Assembly (NCBI RefSeq): GCF_039392895.1
Contig: NZ_CP135027.1
Coordinates: 1-64,000 of the forward strand
Direction of reading: 5' to 3'
Source: Buchnera aphidicola (Mindarus keteleerifoliae)
GTDB taxonomy: Bacteria > Pseudomonadota > Gammaproteobacteria > Enterobacterales > Enterobacteriaceae
Length of the DNA: 64,000 nt
The notes under the pieces are model-generated. The model was given only the letters and a program-made list of their open reading frames with translations. It made no database searches and was not told where the DNA came from. This document shows positions 28,867 through 41,285 of this stretch, piece after piece. Within the stretch, counting starts at the first letter, position 1; each line of letters starts with the position of its first letter. The position numbers and the translations under genes are program-made.

Positions 28867-29065
28867 TCTTTTTTGTCAGGTGGATGGGAAGGAATGGTCA
28901 AAAAGAAGGCGCTTTTTTTAAAAAAGCGCCTTCTTTTTGACCATTCCTTCCCATCCACCTGACAAAAAAGACTACGATGCTCCTACATTCAATCGAATTT
29001 GCTTGGTAGCAATCACCATATTCTTCAAGGCTCTTCTTGTTTCAATCCAAGTTCTTGTTTTTAAA
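28773..29065. repeat. Perfect 293-bp palindrome at the metE/purH convergent junction
   Basis: Two exact inverted arms of 146 bp (28773-28918 and 28920-29065) around a single unpaired T at 28919; I aligned the arms base by base and found no mismatch. The outer 94 bp of the left arm is the end of metE (30 codons plus TAG), so the right arm is an inverted copy of coding sequence with no gene of its own. The inner 52 bp next to the axis is about 45% G+C, far above other spacers. The centre (GAAGGCGC, A/T run, GCGCCTTC) resembles a bidirectional terminator. It could be a real inverted duplication grown from a hairpin or a fold-back read artefact. Confidence 0.95.
28900..28938. terminator. Central hairpin of the palindrome, likely metE/purH bidirectional terminator
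   Basis: The innermost part of the palindrome reads AAAAAGAAGGCGC, then T7A6, then GCGCCTTCTTTTT, giving a GC-rich stem flanked by A on the left and T on the right. This is the form of a two-way intrinsic terminator between the convergent metE and purH genes. It may be the original element from which the longer palindrome grew. Confidence 0.6.
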
Positions 29066-29105
29066 TTAAACTAAAATATTTACTTTATATAAAAAATAAC
29101 AATTT

Positions 29106-30677
29106 TTAATGTTTGAAATGACGGTAATTAGTAAAAATTATTGACATCTGATATTTTTCTGCTTCTTTTATTACTTTAGAATCCCTAATAGATCCCCCGG
29201 GCTGTATGATCGTTGTTATATTTGATTTGTTAGCTTCTTTAATTGAATCAGAAAAAGGTAAAAAAGCATCAGAAGCCATAACTATATTCTTATATGATTT
29301 TCTATTTTTATTTGACAATTTTTTATTAGCTATTTCTATTGAAGATAATCGATTGGGTTGCCCAGATCCTATAGCAATAGTTACTGAATCATTTACATAA
29401 ACAATTCCATTTGACTTAACGAATTTAACAACTTTCCAAGCAAAAATAGCATCTTCTTTTTCTTTTTTAGTTGGATTTCTTTGAGTTACTATTTTCCAAT
29501 TTTTACTATTAATTAAAATTTGATCTTTTTCCTGTATTAAAAGCCCATTACTTACAGATTTAAAATCTAGAGATTTTTTTTCATCTTCAAAGTGACCAAC
29601 GGAAAGTAATCGTACATTTGGTTTATTTTTAAAAACTTTTATAGCATCTAAAGTAATATCTGGAAAAACAACAACTTCTACAAATTGTTTTTTTATTATT
29701 TCTGAAGCTGTTTCAAAATCTAAAATTTTATTAAAAGCAATGATTCCTCCAAAAGCAGAAATAGAATCACTTTCATAAGCTAATATATAAGCTTTTCGTA
29801 AATTTTTATTAGTAGCTACTCCACAAGGAGTACCATGCTTAACTATTACACAAGTAGGTTGATCGAATTCTTTAACACATTCTATAGCTATATCTGCATC
29901 ATAAATATTATTTAATGATAGTTTTTTTCCTTGTATCTTTTTTATATTTGCAATAGATCCTGAAAGAATTTTTTTTTCAGTATAAAATGCTCCTTTTTGA
30001 TGTTTATTTTCTCCATATAAAAAATCATTTTTCTTAAAAAATTGCATATTTAATATTTTCGGAAATTTTTTTTTTGTTTTGTTTAGGTTATTAACTCTTT
30101 CATTAAAAAAATTAAATATTTTTTGTTCATATGAGAAAGTATATTTAAAAGCTTTCATAGCTAATCGCATTCTTTCATTAAAAGATAACTTATTATCATT
30201 TAAATTTTTAACAAAAGAAGAATAATCTTTACTATCAACTAGTATCGAAACATACTTAAAGTTTTTTGCAGCAGCTCGAACTATTGCAGGTCCTCCTATA
30301 TCAATATAATTTAATACATTTTCAATATCTCTATCCTTTACATTTTCTTTTTTAGAAAAAGGATAAAAGTTAGCTACTACTAAATCGAAAGGAATAATAG
30401 AATAACGTTTTAAAATGGAGTCGTCTATTCCTTTTTTATATAAAACTCCTGCGTAAATTTGATAATGCAAAGTTTTTAATCGACCTTCCATTATTTCAGG
30501 AAAGTTAATATAATTAGATATGTTATAAACTTTTATTTTATTTTTTTTTAATAGATTTGCTGTTCCTTCAGTAGAAAATAATTTAATATTGTTTTTAACT
30601 AATTCCCGAGCAAATTCAACAATTCCTGATTTTTCAAAAACACTAATTAAAGCTGTTTTAATATTTTTTAATTCCAT
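29106..30677 (-). CDS. purH: Bifunctional AICAR transformylase / IMP cyclohydrolase PurH
   Basis: 523 aa from the chosen start (E. coli 529). Catalyses the last two steps of de novo IMP synthesis. The N-terminal cyclohydrolase domain (ALISVFEKSGIVEFA, GGPAIVRAAAKNF) precedes the transformylase domain with VKHGTPCGVA, holding the catalytic Lys-His, and C-terminal IIQPGGSIRD. The ATG at 30677 fits the E. coli N-terminus; an upstream in-frame ATG at 30713 would add 12 unmatched residues. purD, the usual downstream partner, is absent. In Buchnera the pathway can start from AICAR released by histidine synthesis. Confidence 0.95.
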   Translation of the reverse strand: MELKNIKTALISVFEKSGIVEFARELVKNNIKLFSTEGTANLLKKNKIKVYNISNYINFPEIMEGRLKTLHYQIYAGVLYKKGIDDSILKRYSIIPFDLVVANFYPFSKKENVKDRDIENVLNYIDIGGPAIVRAAAKNFKYVSILVDSKDYSSFVKNLNDNKLSFNERMRLAMKAFKYTFSYEQKIFNFFNERVNNLNKTKKKFPKILNMQFFKKNDFLYGENKHQKGAFYTEKKILSGSIANIKKIQGKKLSLNNIYDADIAIECVKEFDQPTCVIVKHGTPCGVATNKNLRKAYILAYESDSISAFGGIIAFNKILDFETASEIIKKQFVEVVVFPDITLDAIKVFKNKPNVRLLSVGHFEDEKKSLDFKSVSNGLLIQEKDQILINSKNWKIVTQRNPTKKEKEDAIFAWKVVKFVKSNGIVYVNDSVTIAIGSGQPNRLSSIEIANKKLSNKNRKSYKNIVMASDAFLPFSDSIKEANKSNITTIIQPGGSIRDSKVIKEAEKYQMSIIFTNYRHFKH

Positions 30678-30740
30678 AATTTTTACTCTTATAAACGGTT
30701 TCAAAAAAATCAATAAAAGAAAAATATTTCTATAAAATAA

Positions 30741-30757
30741 GAGGGCTAAATGCCCTC
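30741..30757 (-). terminator. Terminator after hupA
   Basis: Stem GAGGGC / GCCCTC (6 bp, 5-nt loop) just past the hupA stop at 30770, followed on the minus strand by TTATTTTAT. It separates hupA from purH, which lies downstream on the same strand. Confidence 0.75.
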
Positions 30758-30769
30758 ATTTTTTATTAA

Positions 30770-31042
30770 TTATTTAACTGCTTCTTTCAAACTTTTCCCT
30801 GAAACAAAACTTGGTATTTTTGTTGCAGAAATTTTAATTTCTTCTCCAGTTTGAGGATTTCTACCTATTCTCTCTGATCTATAATTGACTTTAAACGTTC
30901 CAAATCCGACTAATTGTACGATTTCTCCTTTTTGAAGAGATTTTGTAATTGTTGATAAAGTAGTTTCAAGAAAATTTTTGGTAGTAGTTTTAGGCAAATT
31001 GGTGATTTCAGAAACAATATCAATTAATTGAGCTTTGTTCAT
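30770..31042 (-). CDS. hupA: DNA-binding protein HU-alpha
   Basis: 90 aa, E. coli length. Nucleoid-associated histone-like dimer. It begins [13 protein letters not shown], has the beta-arm sequence with [10 protein letters not shown], and ends [10 protein letters not shown]. It is highly conserved and is the only HU gene seen in the window. It has its own terminator downstream. Confidence 0.97.
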   Translation of the reverse strand: MNKAQLIDIVSEITNLPKTTTKNFLETTLSTITKSLQKGEIVQLVGFGTFKVNYRSERIGRNPQTGEEIKISATKIPSFVSGKSLKEAVK

Positions 31043-33367
<2,325 letters not shown>

Positions 33368-33421
33368 TATTAACTATTTTTTTAATGTAATAATAATTAT
33401 TAATTCATTTGGAATAAAATA

Positions 33422-34051
33422 TTGAAAAACTTTCCAAAAATCAAAAAGAAAATAGGGTTATATCCTATAGTAGACAGTATAGATTGGATTAAAAAATTAT
33501 CTAAATTTAATATTCGAAATATTCAACTTAGAATCAAAAAAAAGCTTGATATTTATGTAGAAAAAGATATAAAAAAAGCAATAAAAATTTCTAAATTAAA
33601 TAATTTTAATTTATATATTAATGATCATTGGGAATTAGCTATAAAATATAAATCATATGGAGTTCATTTGGGTCAAGAAGATTTAAAAAAAGCTGATCTC
33701 AAATTAATTTTAGATTCAGGTATAAAACTTGGTATTTCAACAAAAAATCAATTTGAATTTAATCAAGCCAAATTACTTCAACCTTCTTATATAGCAATAG
33801 GACATATTTTCCCTACTTTTAGTAAAAGAATGAAAGATATGCCTCAAGGATTAAAAAAAGTTGAAAAATATATACAAGAAAAAGATAATTTTCCAATAGT
33901 AGCAATTGGTGGAATTACATTAAGAAGATTACCATTAATATTAAATTTTGATATAGATGGAATCTCTTTAATTAGCGCTATAACAAAATCAAAAAATTGG
34001 AAAATTAGTGTTTTAAAATTTTTAAAAATGATTAAAAAACATTGGAAATAA
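33422..34051 (+). CDS. thiE: Thiamine phosphate synthase ThiE
   Basis: 209 aa (E. coli 211). Joins the pyrimidine pyrophosphate and thiazole phosphate to make thiamine monophosphate. LGLYPVVDS-like LYPIVDS, YGVHLGQEDL, IAIGHIFPT and VAIGGI motifs are all present. The start is TTG at 33422, giving the family N-terminus; no better ATG is nearby. thiF follows after 5 bp. Confidence 0.94.
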   Translation: MKNFPKIKKKIGLYPIVDSIDWIKKLSKFNIRNIQLRIKKKLDIYVEKDIKKAIKISKLNNFNLYINDHWELAIKYKSYGVHLGQEDLKKADLKLILDSGIKLGISTKNQFEFNQAKLLQPSYIAIGHIFPTFSKRMKDMPQGLKKVEKYIQEKDNFPIVAIGGITLRRLPLILNFDIDGISLISAITKSKNWKISVLKFLKMIKKHWK

Positions 34052-34056
34052 CATGC

Positions 34057-34821
34057 ATGTTAAATAGTAATGATTTTTTACGTTATAGCCGTCATTTTTT
34101 GTTGAAAGAAGTAGGCATTAAAGGACAAAAAAAAATTCGGAAAAGTAAAATTTTAATCATTGGATTAGGAGGATTAGGTTCTATCGCTTCGATATATCTC
34201 TTTTCCTCTGGAGTAAATACAATTATTGTTGCTGATGGAGATATTGTAGAACTGAGTGATTTGCAAAGACAAATTATATATAATTTAAATCAATTAGGTG
34301 AATTAAAAGCTAAATTGGTGAAAAATTACTTAAAATTAATAAATCCTGATTCTCAAATTACAGCAGTATCTAAATATCTTGATAAAAACAATATGTTTCC
34401 TTTTATTAAAAAGGTAGATATTGTTTTAGATTGTACTGATAATTTAAAGTCAAGAAGAATAATTAATGAACTTTGTATAAAAGCAAACAAACCTTTAGTT
34501 ATTGCTTCAGCAATAGGATTTAAAGGTCAAATAATAGTTATTAAACCACCTTGGAAGTTCGGATGTTATTCATGTTTATGGTCTACTGATGTTGTAGAAA
34601 ATCATAATTGCGAATCATTAGGAATATTTTCTCCTATTACTGGAATAATAGGAACGTTTCAAGCATTAGAAACATTAAAATTAATCTTGTATGGAAAATC
34701 CTCAATAAATGGAAAAATACTGTTATTCAATGGTTTTAATTTTTTAATTAATCAAATAAATTTAAAAAAAAATACATTTTGTTTAGTTTGTGGAGAAAAA
34801 AATGAAAATAACAGTAAATGA
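34057..34821 (+). CDS. thiF: ThiS adenylyltransferase ThiF
   Basis: 254 aa from the chosen ATG (E. coli 251). E1-like enzyme that adenylates the C-terminal glycine of ThiS. The nucleotide-binding GLGGLGSIASIYLFSSG, the QRQIIYN segment, two CXXC zinc pairs (CYSC and CLVC), and the cysteine of HNCESLG corresponding to the ThiS-linking Cys184 are present. An upstream in-frame TTG at 34042 overlaps thiE; the ATG at 34057 gives MLNSNDFLRYSR, matching E. coli MNDRDFMRYSR. Confidence 0.94.
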   Translation: MLNSNDFLRYSRHFLLKEVGIKGQKKIRKSKILIIGLGGLGSIASIYLFSSGVNTIIVADGDIVELSDLQRQIIYNLNQLGELKAKLVKNYLKLINPDSQITAVSKYLDKNNMFPFIKKVDIVLDCTDNLKSRRIINELCIKANKPLVIASAIGFKGQIIVIKPPWKFGCYSCLWSTDVVENHNCESLGIFSPITGIIGTFQALETLKLILYGKSSINGKILLFNGFNFLINQINLKKNTFCLVCGEKNENNSK

Positions 34822-35002
34822 AAAAGAACAGTTTATTGAATCTTCATCATCCCTTTTGAAGTTAATTAAGAAATTCCCAATTTATTCTAAAAACTCAGCT
34901 GTATCTATTAATAATAATATAATTCCTAAAGAAACTTGGGAAAAACATATTTTAAAAAAAGGCGATAAAGTTATTTTTTTTCATATTATAGCAGGCGGTT
35001 AA
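34802..35002 (+). CDS. thiS: Sulfur carrier protein ThiS
   Basis: 66 aa, E. coli length, ubiquitin-like. The C-terminal diglycine (HIIAGG), which is converted to thiocarboxylate, is intact. The ATG at 34802 is preceded by GGAG at 34792-34795; an in-frame GTG at 34790 would overlap that site. It overlaps the thiF end by 20 bp and is followed 4 bp later by thiG. Confidence 0.94.
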   Translation: MKITVNEKEQFIESSSSLLKLIKKFPIYSKNSAVSINNNIIPKETWEKHILKKGDKVIFFHIIAGG

Positions 35003-35006
35003 AAAA

Positions 35007-35780
35007 ATGTTTAAATTATCAAATAAAAAGTTCCAATCAAGACTAATTTTAGGTACAGGGAAATTTTCCAGTTCATCTATGATGTTAAAATCAATTGAGA
35101 GTTCTAAAACAGAAATGGTAACATTAGCTATAGCTAGAATTGATTTTAATAAAAAACAGGAAAACTTTTTAGATCCTTTAAAAAAATTGAATGTAAAATT
35201 TTTACCTAATACTTCTGGAGCAAAAAATGCCGAAGAAGCAGTTTTTGCTGCTTCTTTAGCCAAAGAAGCACTAAATACTAATTGGATTAAATTAGAAATT
35301 CATCCTGATACCAATTATTTAATGCCAGATCCAATAGAAACATTAAAAGCAGCTGAAATATTAGTAAAAAAAAAATTTATAGTAATGCCTTACTGCAGTG
35401 CTGATTTAGTTTTATGTAAACGATTAGAAGAAGTCGGTTGTGCGGCTGTTATGCCATTTGGGTCTCCAATTGGAAGTAATAAAGGATTAAAAACTATTGA
35501 AATGCTGAAAATTATTATTGAACAATCTAACATTCCAGTAATAATTGATGCAGGAATAGGTGCTCCTAGTGATGCAACTAAAGCAATTGAAATTGGAGCA
35601 GATGCAGTACTAGTTAACACGGCCATTGCTGTTTCTAATGATCCTATTACTATGGCTAAAGCTTTTTATTTTTCAGTTAAAGCTGGAATATTAGCTAGAA
35701 AGGCTAAATTAGCCGAACAAAAAAAATATGCTGAACTAACAAGTCCTCTAACTTCTTTTTTAACGAACAAGAGATTGTAA
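35007..35780 (+). CDS. thiG: Thiazole synthase ThiG
   Basis: 257 aa (E. coli 256). TIM-barrel enzyme that assembles thiazole phosphate from deoxyxylulose phosphate, dehydroglycine and ThiS thiocarboxylate. The lysine that forms the Schiff base is in WIKLEIHPD, and the phosphate-binding loops PFGSPIGSN and [10 protein letters not shown] are intact. It is tightly packed between thiS and thiH. Confidence 0.96.
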   Translation: MFKLSNKKFQSRLILGTGKFSSSSMMLKSIESSKTEMVTLAIARIDFNKKQENFLDPLKKLNVKFLPNTSGAKNAEEAVFAASLAKEALNTNWIKLEIHPDTNYLMPDPIETLKAAEILVKKKFIVMPYCSADLVLCKRLEEVGCAAVMPFGSPIGSNKGLKTIEMLKIIIEQSNIPVIIDAGIGAPSDATKAIEIGADAVLVNTAIAVSNDPITMAKAFYFSVKAGILARKAKLAEQKKYAELTSPLTSFLTNKRL

Positions 35781-35783
35781 TTT

Positions 35784-36929
35784 ATGAAAAATAATTTTGT
35801 TCAAGAATTTGAAAAATATAATTGGGAAAAAATAGTCAATCAAATTCAATCTAAAAAAGATTTAGATATTAAAGAAGCATTGTTTTCTTCAAAAGTTAAT
35901 TCTAACAATTTTATGTCTTTATTATCCCCAACTGCTAATAATTATGTTGAAGAAATTGCTCAAAAAGCAAAAAAAATAACTCGTCAAAGATTTGGAAATA
36001 CAGTTTCATTGTATATACCTTTATATCTTTCCAATTTATGTTCTAATGTTTGTACTTATTGCGGGTTTTCTGCTAACAACAAAATTAAAAGAAAATTTTT
36101 AACTACTAAAGAAATAATAAAAGAATGTAAAACTATCAAAAAATTAGGATTTGAAAAAATATTATTAGTTAGTGGAGAACATGAAAAAAAAGTTGGTATG
36201 AATTATTTTCGAAAAAACATACCTTTAATTAGAAATAATTTTAGTACTCTTACAATAGAGTTTCAACCATTATATACAGAAAATTATAAAGAATTAAAAA
36301 AAATAGGTGTAGATGGAGTTTTAATATATCAAGAAACATATGATTATAAATCATATTTAAAACATCATCTTAAAGGGAAAAAAAAAGATTTTTTTTTTCG
36401 ATTAGCTGCTTTAGAAAGAGTAGGAGAATCTAAAATAAGCAATATGGGATTAGGAGTTTTATTAGGCTTGTCAGAAAATTGGAGAGCGGATTGTTATCTT
36501 ATGGCTATGCATCTTTTATTCCTTAAAAAAAAATACTGGAGGAGTAATTTTTCTGTTTCATTTCCTAGAATACAGCCTTGTGTAGGAGGAATCAAATCAT
36601 CTAATTTTATCAATGACCAAGAACTATTTCAACTAATTTGTGCATTTAGATTATTTTTTCCTGATGTAGAATTTTCTCTTTCTACAAGAGAAAGCTCTTT
36701 CTTTAGAGATAAACTAATTCCTGTTGCAATAAATTCTATTAGTGCTTATTCTAAAACATATCCTGGTGGATATTCAAAAGAAGAAAATAAAGAAAAAAAA
36801 GAAAAAAAATTGAAACAATTTGAAACGAAAGATGTTAGAACTCCAAAAGAAATAGAAAAAACATTAAAAAAATTGGGGCTAAATCCGATCTGGAAAGATT
36901 GGGATTCTTATTTAGGAAGAACACTGTGA
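35784..36929 (+). CDS. thiH: Tyrosine lyase / 2-iminoacetate synthase ThiH
   Basis: 381 aa (E. coli 377). Radical-SAM enzyme that cleaves tyrosine to dehydroglycine for the thiazole ring. The CX3CX2C cluster is CSNVCTYCGF. FPRIQPCVGG and the C-terminal KDWDSYLGR segment are conserved. It starts 3 bp after thiG and ends the thi cluster; a bidirectional hairpin separates it from rpoC, the same neighbour as in E. coli. Confidence 0.96.
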   Translation: MKNNFVQEFEKYNWEKIVNQIQSKKDLDIKEALFSSKVNSNNFMSLLSPTANNYVEEIAQKAKKITRQRFGNTVSLYIPLYLSNLCSNVCTYCGFSANNKIKRKFLTTKEIIKECKTIKKLGFEKILLVSGEHEKKVGMNYFRKNIPLIRNNFSTLTIEFQPLYTENYKELKKIGVDGVLIYQETYDYKSYLKHHLKGKKKDFFFRLAALERVGESKISNMGLGVLLGLSENWRADCYLMAMHLLFLKKKYWRSNFSVSFPRIQPCVGGIKSSNFINDQELFQLICAFRLFFPDVEFSLSTRESSFFRDKLIPVAINSISAYSKTYPGGYSKEENKEKKEKKLKQFETKDVRTPKEIEKTLKKLGLNPIWKDWDSYLGRTL

Positions 36930-36955
36930 TGTCCAAAACTTTACGTAAAATTTTT

Positions 36956-36989
36956 TTCAAGAATATCTACTATTCTAGATATTCTTGAA
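36956..36989. terminator. Bidirectional terminator between thiH and rpoC
   Basis: Perfect 14-bp stem (36956-36969 with 36976-36989) and a 6-nt loop; the core is CAAGAATATCTA / TAGATATTCTTG. A run of seven T lies on the left (T at 36951-36957), giving the terminal U-run for minus-strand reading as A on the plus side. It ends both converging operons. Confidence 0.8.
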
Positions 36990-37009
36990 TATTTCATAAA
37001 TTTTTAATG

Positions 37010-40000
37010 CTAATTTATTCTTGATGCAGAATTCAACAGTTCTGAAAGATTGGCAGAAGCTTCTTCAACACTAATCTTAGATTGATGAGAAGTATCTGTT
37101 TTTTCAGTAGATTCTTTTCGATTAGTTCTGTTTTTGTGGTAAGCGTATCCAGTTCCAGCTGGAATTAATCGACCAACTATAACGTTTTCTTTTAAACCTC
37201 TTAATTCATCTCGTTTCCCTGCTACTGCTGCTTCAGTTAATACTCTAGTGGTTTCTTGAAAGGAAGCAGCTGAAATAAAGGATTCTGTTGCTAAAGATGC
37301 TTTAGTAATCCCTAATAAATCTCTCAAAAAGGTAGCAGGTTCTTTTCCTTTTAAGGTTAATTCGTCATTAATTTTTTTAACTTTAGAGTATTCTACTTGT
37401 TCTCCTGTTAAAAAGTTTGAATCTCCGGAATTTAAAATTGTTGCTTTTCTAAGCATTTGACGTATTATAACCTCAATGTGTTTGTCATTTATTTTAACAC
37501 CCTGAAGACGATAAACATCTTGTACTTCATTGACAATATATCGAGTAACTGATTGTACCCCTCTTAATCTAAGAATATCATGAGGAGATTCGGGCCCATC
37601 CGATATAACGTCTCCTTTTTCTACTTTTTCTCCTTCAAAGACGTTTAGCTGTCTCCATTTAGGAATCATTTCTTCATATAAATTTTCATCGTTCATAGGG
37701 TTAATTATTAATCTTCTTTTTCCCTTTGTCTCTTTTCCAAAAGAAACTAATCCACTAATTTCTGCTAGAATAGCTAATTCTTTTGGTTTTCTGGCTTCAA
37801 AAAGATCAGCAACTCTAGGAAGTCCTCCAGTAATATCTTTTGTTCCGCCTGACTCTTGAGGAATTCTTGCTAATGTATCTCCGGAACTAATTTTTGCTAA
37901 ATTCTCGAGTTGGATTATAGCTTTTCCAGGTAAAAAATATTGTGCTGGAACATCTGTTCCTGGAATTAGAATATCATTTCCATTTAAGTCAATGATTTTT
38001 AAAGAAGGTCTTAAATCTTTTCCTAAGGCAATTCTTTCAGATATGTCTAATACAACTATAGAAGAAAGACCAGTTAGTTCATCAGTTTGTCTGATAATAC
38101 TTTGACCTTCTATCATGTCAACAAATTGAACAAATCCCTGAACCTCACTTATTACCGGAATTGTATGGGGATCCCATATAGCAACAGTTTCTCCTCCTTT
38201 TACCTTTTTTTCATTTCCTTTAGTAAGAATAGTTCCATAAGGAACTTTATAACTTTCTTTAGTTCGACCATAAGAATCGATCATATTTAGTTCAACATTT
38301 CTTGATAAAATAACAATTTGTCCTTTAGAATTTATAATAGATTTTGCATTATTTAGTCGAATAGTTCCTTTATTTTTTACTTGAATACTAGATTCAGCGG
38401 CAACTCTGGAAGCAGCTCCTCCGATATGAAAAGTTCTCATGGTTAGTTGAGTACCCGGTTCTCCTATAGATTGAGCTGCAATTACTCCTATAGCTTCTCC
38501 TTTGTTTACTAAATTTCCTCTAGCAAGATCTCTACCGTAACAATATGCACATACTCCAAAACTAGTGTTACAGTTAACAACCGATCTAACTTTAACATTA
38601 TCTATAGAATTTTGCTCTAAAACATTACACCATTTTTCATTTAATAAAGTGTTTCTAGAAATTAAAATACTAGCTGTATTAGGTTTTAAAACATTTTCTG
38701 CTGTCACTCTACCTAAAACTCTTTCTCTTAAAGGTTCTTTTACGTCTCCACCTTCTATAACAGGAGTCATAATTATTCCTTCATTGGTATTGCAATCATT
38801 CTCTGTAACTACTAAATCTTGAGCAACGTCTACTAAACGACGAGTTAAATATCCAGAATTTGCTGTTTTTAAAGCAGTATCTGCTAGTCCTTTTCTTGCA
38901 CCATGCGTTGAAATAAAATATTGTAATACATTTAATCCTTCTCGAAAATTAGCAGTTATCGGAGTTTCAATTATAGATCCGTCTGGTTTTGCCATTAAAC
39001 CTCTCATTCCTGCTAATTGTCTAATTTGTGCTGGTGATCCTCTTGCTCCTGAATCTGCCATCATAAATATGCTATTAAAAGATTTTTGAATCTTTTTTTC
39101 TCCTTTTTTATTCCATACGAATTCAGCAGATAAATTTTTCATCATTGCTTTTGAAACCCGTTCATTAGCAATAGCCCATATGTCAATAACTTTGTTATAT
39201 CTTTCTCCTGCTGTTACTAATCCAGATTGAAATTGTTCTTGAATTTCTACAACTTCTGTTTCTGCTGCTGTAATAATTTCTGTTTTTTCTTTAGGTATAA
39301 CCATATCGTCAATTCCGACTGATACACCAGATCTAGCGGCGTAGGAAAATCCTGTATACATAATTTGATCAGCAAAATTAACAGTATCTTTTATACCTAA
39401 AATTCGATAGCATGTATTTAACATTTCAGAAACACTTTTTTTTCCTAATGTTTTGTTCACTATATCAAAAGAAAGTCCTTTAGGAACTATCATCCATAAA
39501 ATAGATCTTCCAATGGTTGTATTTACGATCTTTTTGCTTTTAATAAATTCATTATCTTTAATTTTTTTATATTCTGAAATTCTTATTTTTATCGAAGAAT
39601 GTAAATCAACTAGTCCTAAATGATAAATTCTTTCTGCTTCTTTAGGATTACTTAATAACATACCCTCTCCTTTTCCGTTAACAGTTTTTCTTGTCATATA
39701 GTACAGTCCTAAAACTACATCTTGAGAAGGAACTATAATAGGGTCTCCATTAGCGGGGGAAAGAATATTATTAGTAGACATCATTAATGCTTTTGCTTCT
39801 AGTTGTGCTTCCAAAGTTAAAGGAACATGCACAGCCATTTGATCTCCGTCAAAGTCTGCATTATAAGCAGCACAAACTAAGGGATGTAGTTGAATTGCTT
39901 TTCCTTCAATTAACATAGGTTCAAATGCTTGAATACCTAATCTATGTAAGGTAGGGGCTCGATTTAGTAAAACAGGATGTTCTTTAATGACTTCATCTAA

Positions 40001-41233
40001 AATGTCCCAAACGACAGATTCTTCTCGTTCAACCATTTTTTTTGCTGATTTTATCGTAGTAGCTAATCCTCTAACTTCTAATTTTCCATAAATAAATGGT
40101 TTAAATAATTCTAATGCCATTTTTTTAGGTAAACCACATTGATGCAAATGAAGGTATGGACCAACAGTAATTACAGATCTTCCAGAATAATCTACTCTTT
40201 TCCCTAATAAATTTTGTCTGAATCTACCTTGTTTTCCTTTAATCATATCAGCTAATGATTTGAGAGGTCTTTTATTTGAACCAGTTATAGCTCTACCTCT
40301 TCTTCCATTATCTAATAAAGCATCAACAGCTTCCTGCAGCATTCTTTTTTCATTTCTTACTATAATGTCTGGAGCAGATAATTCTAATAGTCTTTTTAAT
40401 CGATTATTCCTATTAATAACTCGACGATATAAATCATTTAAATCAGAAGTAGCGAATCTTCCTCCATCTAAAGGAACTAATGGGCGAAGGTCAGGAGGTA
40501 ATACAGGAAGAACTGTTAGAATCATCCATTCTGGTTTATTATTAGATTGTATAAAAGATTCTATCAACTTAATTCTTTTTGTGATTTTTTTTCTTTTTGT
40601 TTCAGAATTTGTTTCTTTTAACTCTTTTCTTAAATTTTTACATTCTTCTTTTAAATTCATATTAATTAAAAGTTGTTGTATAGCTTCTGCACCCATTTTT
40701 GCATTAAATTCATCTCCAAATTCTTCTAAAGAATCCAAATACTGATCTTCTGTTAAAATTTGTTTTTTTTCAAGAGACGTCATTCCTCCATTAATTACTA
40801 CATAAGACTCGAAATATAAAACTCTTTCTATATCTCTTAAAGGCATATCCAATAGAAGACCTATTCTAGAAGGAAGTGATTTCAAAAACCAAATGTGAGC
40901 GGTTGGAGACGATAATTCGATATGTCCCATTCTATCTCTACGAACTTTGCTTTGAGTAACCTCTACACCACATTTTTCACAGATAACTCCTCTATGTTTT
41001 AATCGTTTATATTTTCCACATAAACATTCATAATCTTTAACAGGACCAAAAATTCTAGCACAAAATAATCCATCTCTTTCTGGCTTAAAGGTTCGATAAT
41101 TTATCGTTTCGGGTTTTTTAACTTCTCCGAAAGACCAAGAACGAATCATATCAGGTGCTGCTAAAGCAATTTTTATTGCATTAAATTCTTCTGTTTTAGT
41201 TTGTGATTTTAAAAATTTTAATAAATCTTTCAC
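37010..41233 (-). CDS. rpoC: RNA polymerase beta-prime subunit
   Basis: 1407 aa, exactly the E. coli length. Catalytic subunit of RNA polymerase. The N-terminal zinc ribbon is [19 protein letters not shown], the Mg-binding [10 protein letters not shown] lies near residue 458, and the second zinc site is formed in the [13 protein letters not shown] region. The bridge helix and trigger-loop areas ([39 protein letters not shown]) are intact. It is last in the rplKAJL-rpoBC block. Confidence 0.98.
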   Translation of the reverse strand: MKDLLKFLKSQTKTEEFNAIKIALAAPDMIRSWSFGEVKKPETINYRTFKPERDGLFCARIFGPVKDYECLCGKYKRLKHRGVICEKCGVEVTQSKVRRDRMGHIELSSPTAHIWFLKSLPSRIGLLLDMPLRDIERVLYFESYVVINGGMTSLEKKQILTEDQYLDSLEEFGDEFNAKMGAEAIQQLLINMNLKEECKNLRKELKETNSETKRKKITKRIKLIESFIQSNNKPEWMILTVLPVLPPDLRPLVPLDGGRFATSDLNDLYRRVINRNNRLKRLLELSAPDIIVRNEKRMLQEAVDALLDNGRRGRAITGSNKRPLKSLADMIKGKQGRFRQNLLGKRVDYSGRSVITVGPYLHLHQCGLPKKMALELFKPFIYGKLEVRGLATTIKSAKKMVEREESVVWDILDEVIKEHPVLLNRAPTLHRLGIQAFEPMLIEGKAIQLHPLVCAAYNADFDGDQMAVHVPLTLEAQLEAKALMMSTNNILSPANGDPIIVPSQDVVLGLYYMTRKTVNGKGEGMLLSNPKEAERIYHLGLVDLHSSIKIRISEYKKIKDNEFIKSKKIVNTTIGRSILWMIVPKGLSFDIVNKTLGKKSVSEMLNTCYRILGIKDTVNFADQIMYTGFSYAARSGVSVGIDDMVIPKEKTEIITAAETEVVEIQEQFQSGLVTAGERYNKVIDIWAIANERVSKAMMKNLSAEFVWNKKGEKKIQKSFNSIFMMADSGARGSPAQIRQLAGMRGLMAKPDGSIIETPITANFREGLNVLQYFISTHGARKGLADTALKTANSGYLTRRLVDVAQDLVVTENDCNTNEGIIMTPVIEGGDVKEPLRERVLGRVTAENVLKPNTASILISRNTLLNEKWCNVLEQNSIDNVKVRSVVNCNTSFGVCAYCYGRDLARGNLVNKGEAIGVIAAQSIGEPGTQLTMRTFHIGGAASRVAAESSIQVKNKGTIRLNNAKSIINSKGQIVILSRNVELNMIDSYGRTKESYKVPYGTILTKGNEKKVKGGETVAIWDPHTIPVISEVQGFVQFVDMIEGQSIIRQTDELTGLSSIVVLDISERIALGKDLRPSLKIIDLNGNDILIPGTDVPAQYFLPGKAIIQLENLAKISSGDTLARIPQESGGTKDITGGLPRVADLFEARKPKELAILAEISGLVSFGKETKGKRRLIINPMNDENLYEEMIPKWRQLNVFEGEKVEKGDVISDGPESPHDILRLRGVQSVTRYIVNEVQDVYRLQGVKINDKHIEVIIRQMLRKATILNSGDSNFLTGEQVEYSKVKKINDELTLKGKEPATFLRDLLGITKASLATESFISAASFQETTRVLTEAAVAGKRDELRGLKENVIVGRLIPAGTGYAYHKNRTNRKESTEKTDTSHQSKISVEEASANLSELLNSASRIN

Positions 41234-41285
41234 GGATTGATTCCCGTTGAGGTAAAGAGTTGCAATGTTAGTAACTAATATTTTT

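Noticed and set aside
28867-29105. Palindrome as an insertion sequence or miniature transposable element
   Set aside because: One arm is mostly native metE coding sequence, no target-site duplication or transposase is present, and there is no second copy in the window.
40260-40745. 161-aa plus-strand ORF opposite rpoC (and other long antisense ORFs over gyrB, rplK, dnaN, ribB)
   Set aside because: These mirror conserved minus-strand genes, have no recognisable family and carry the complementary bias of the real gene.
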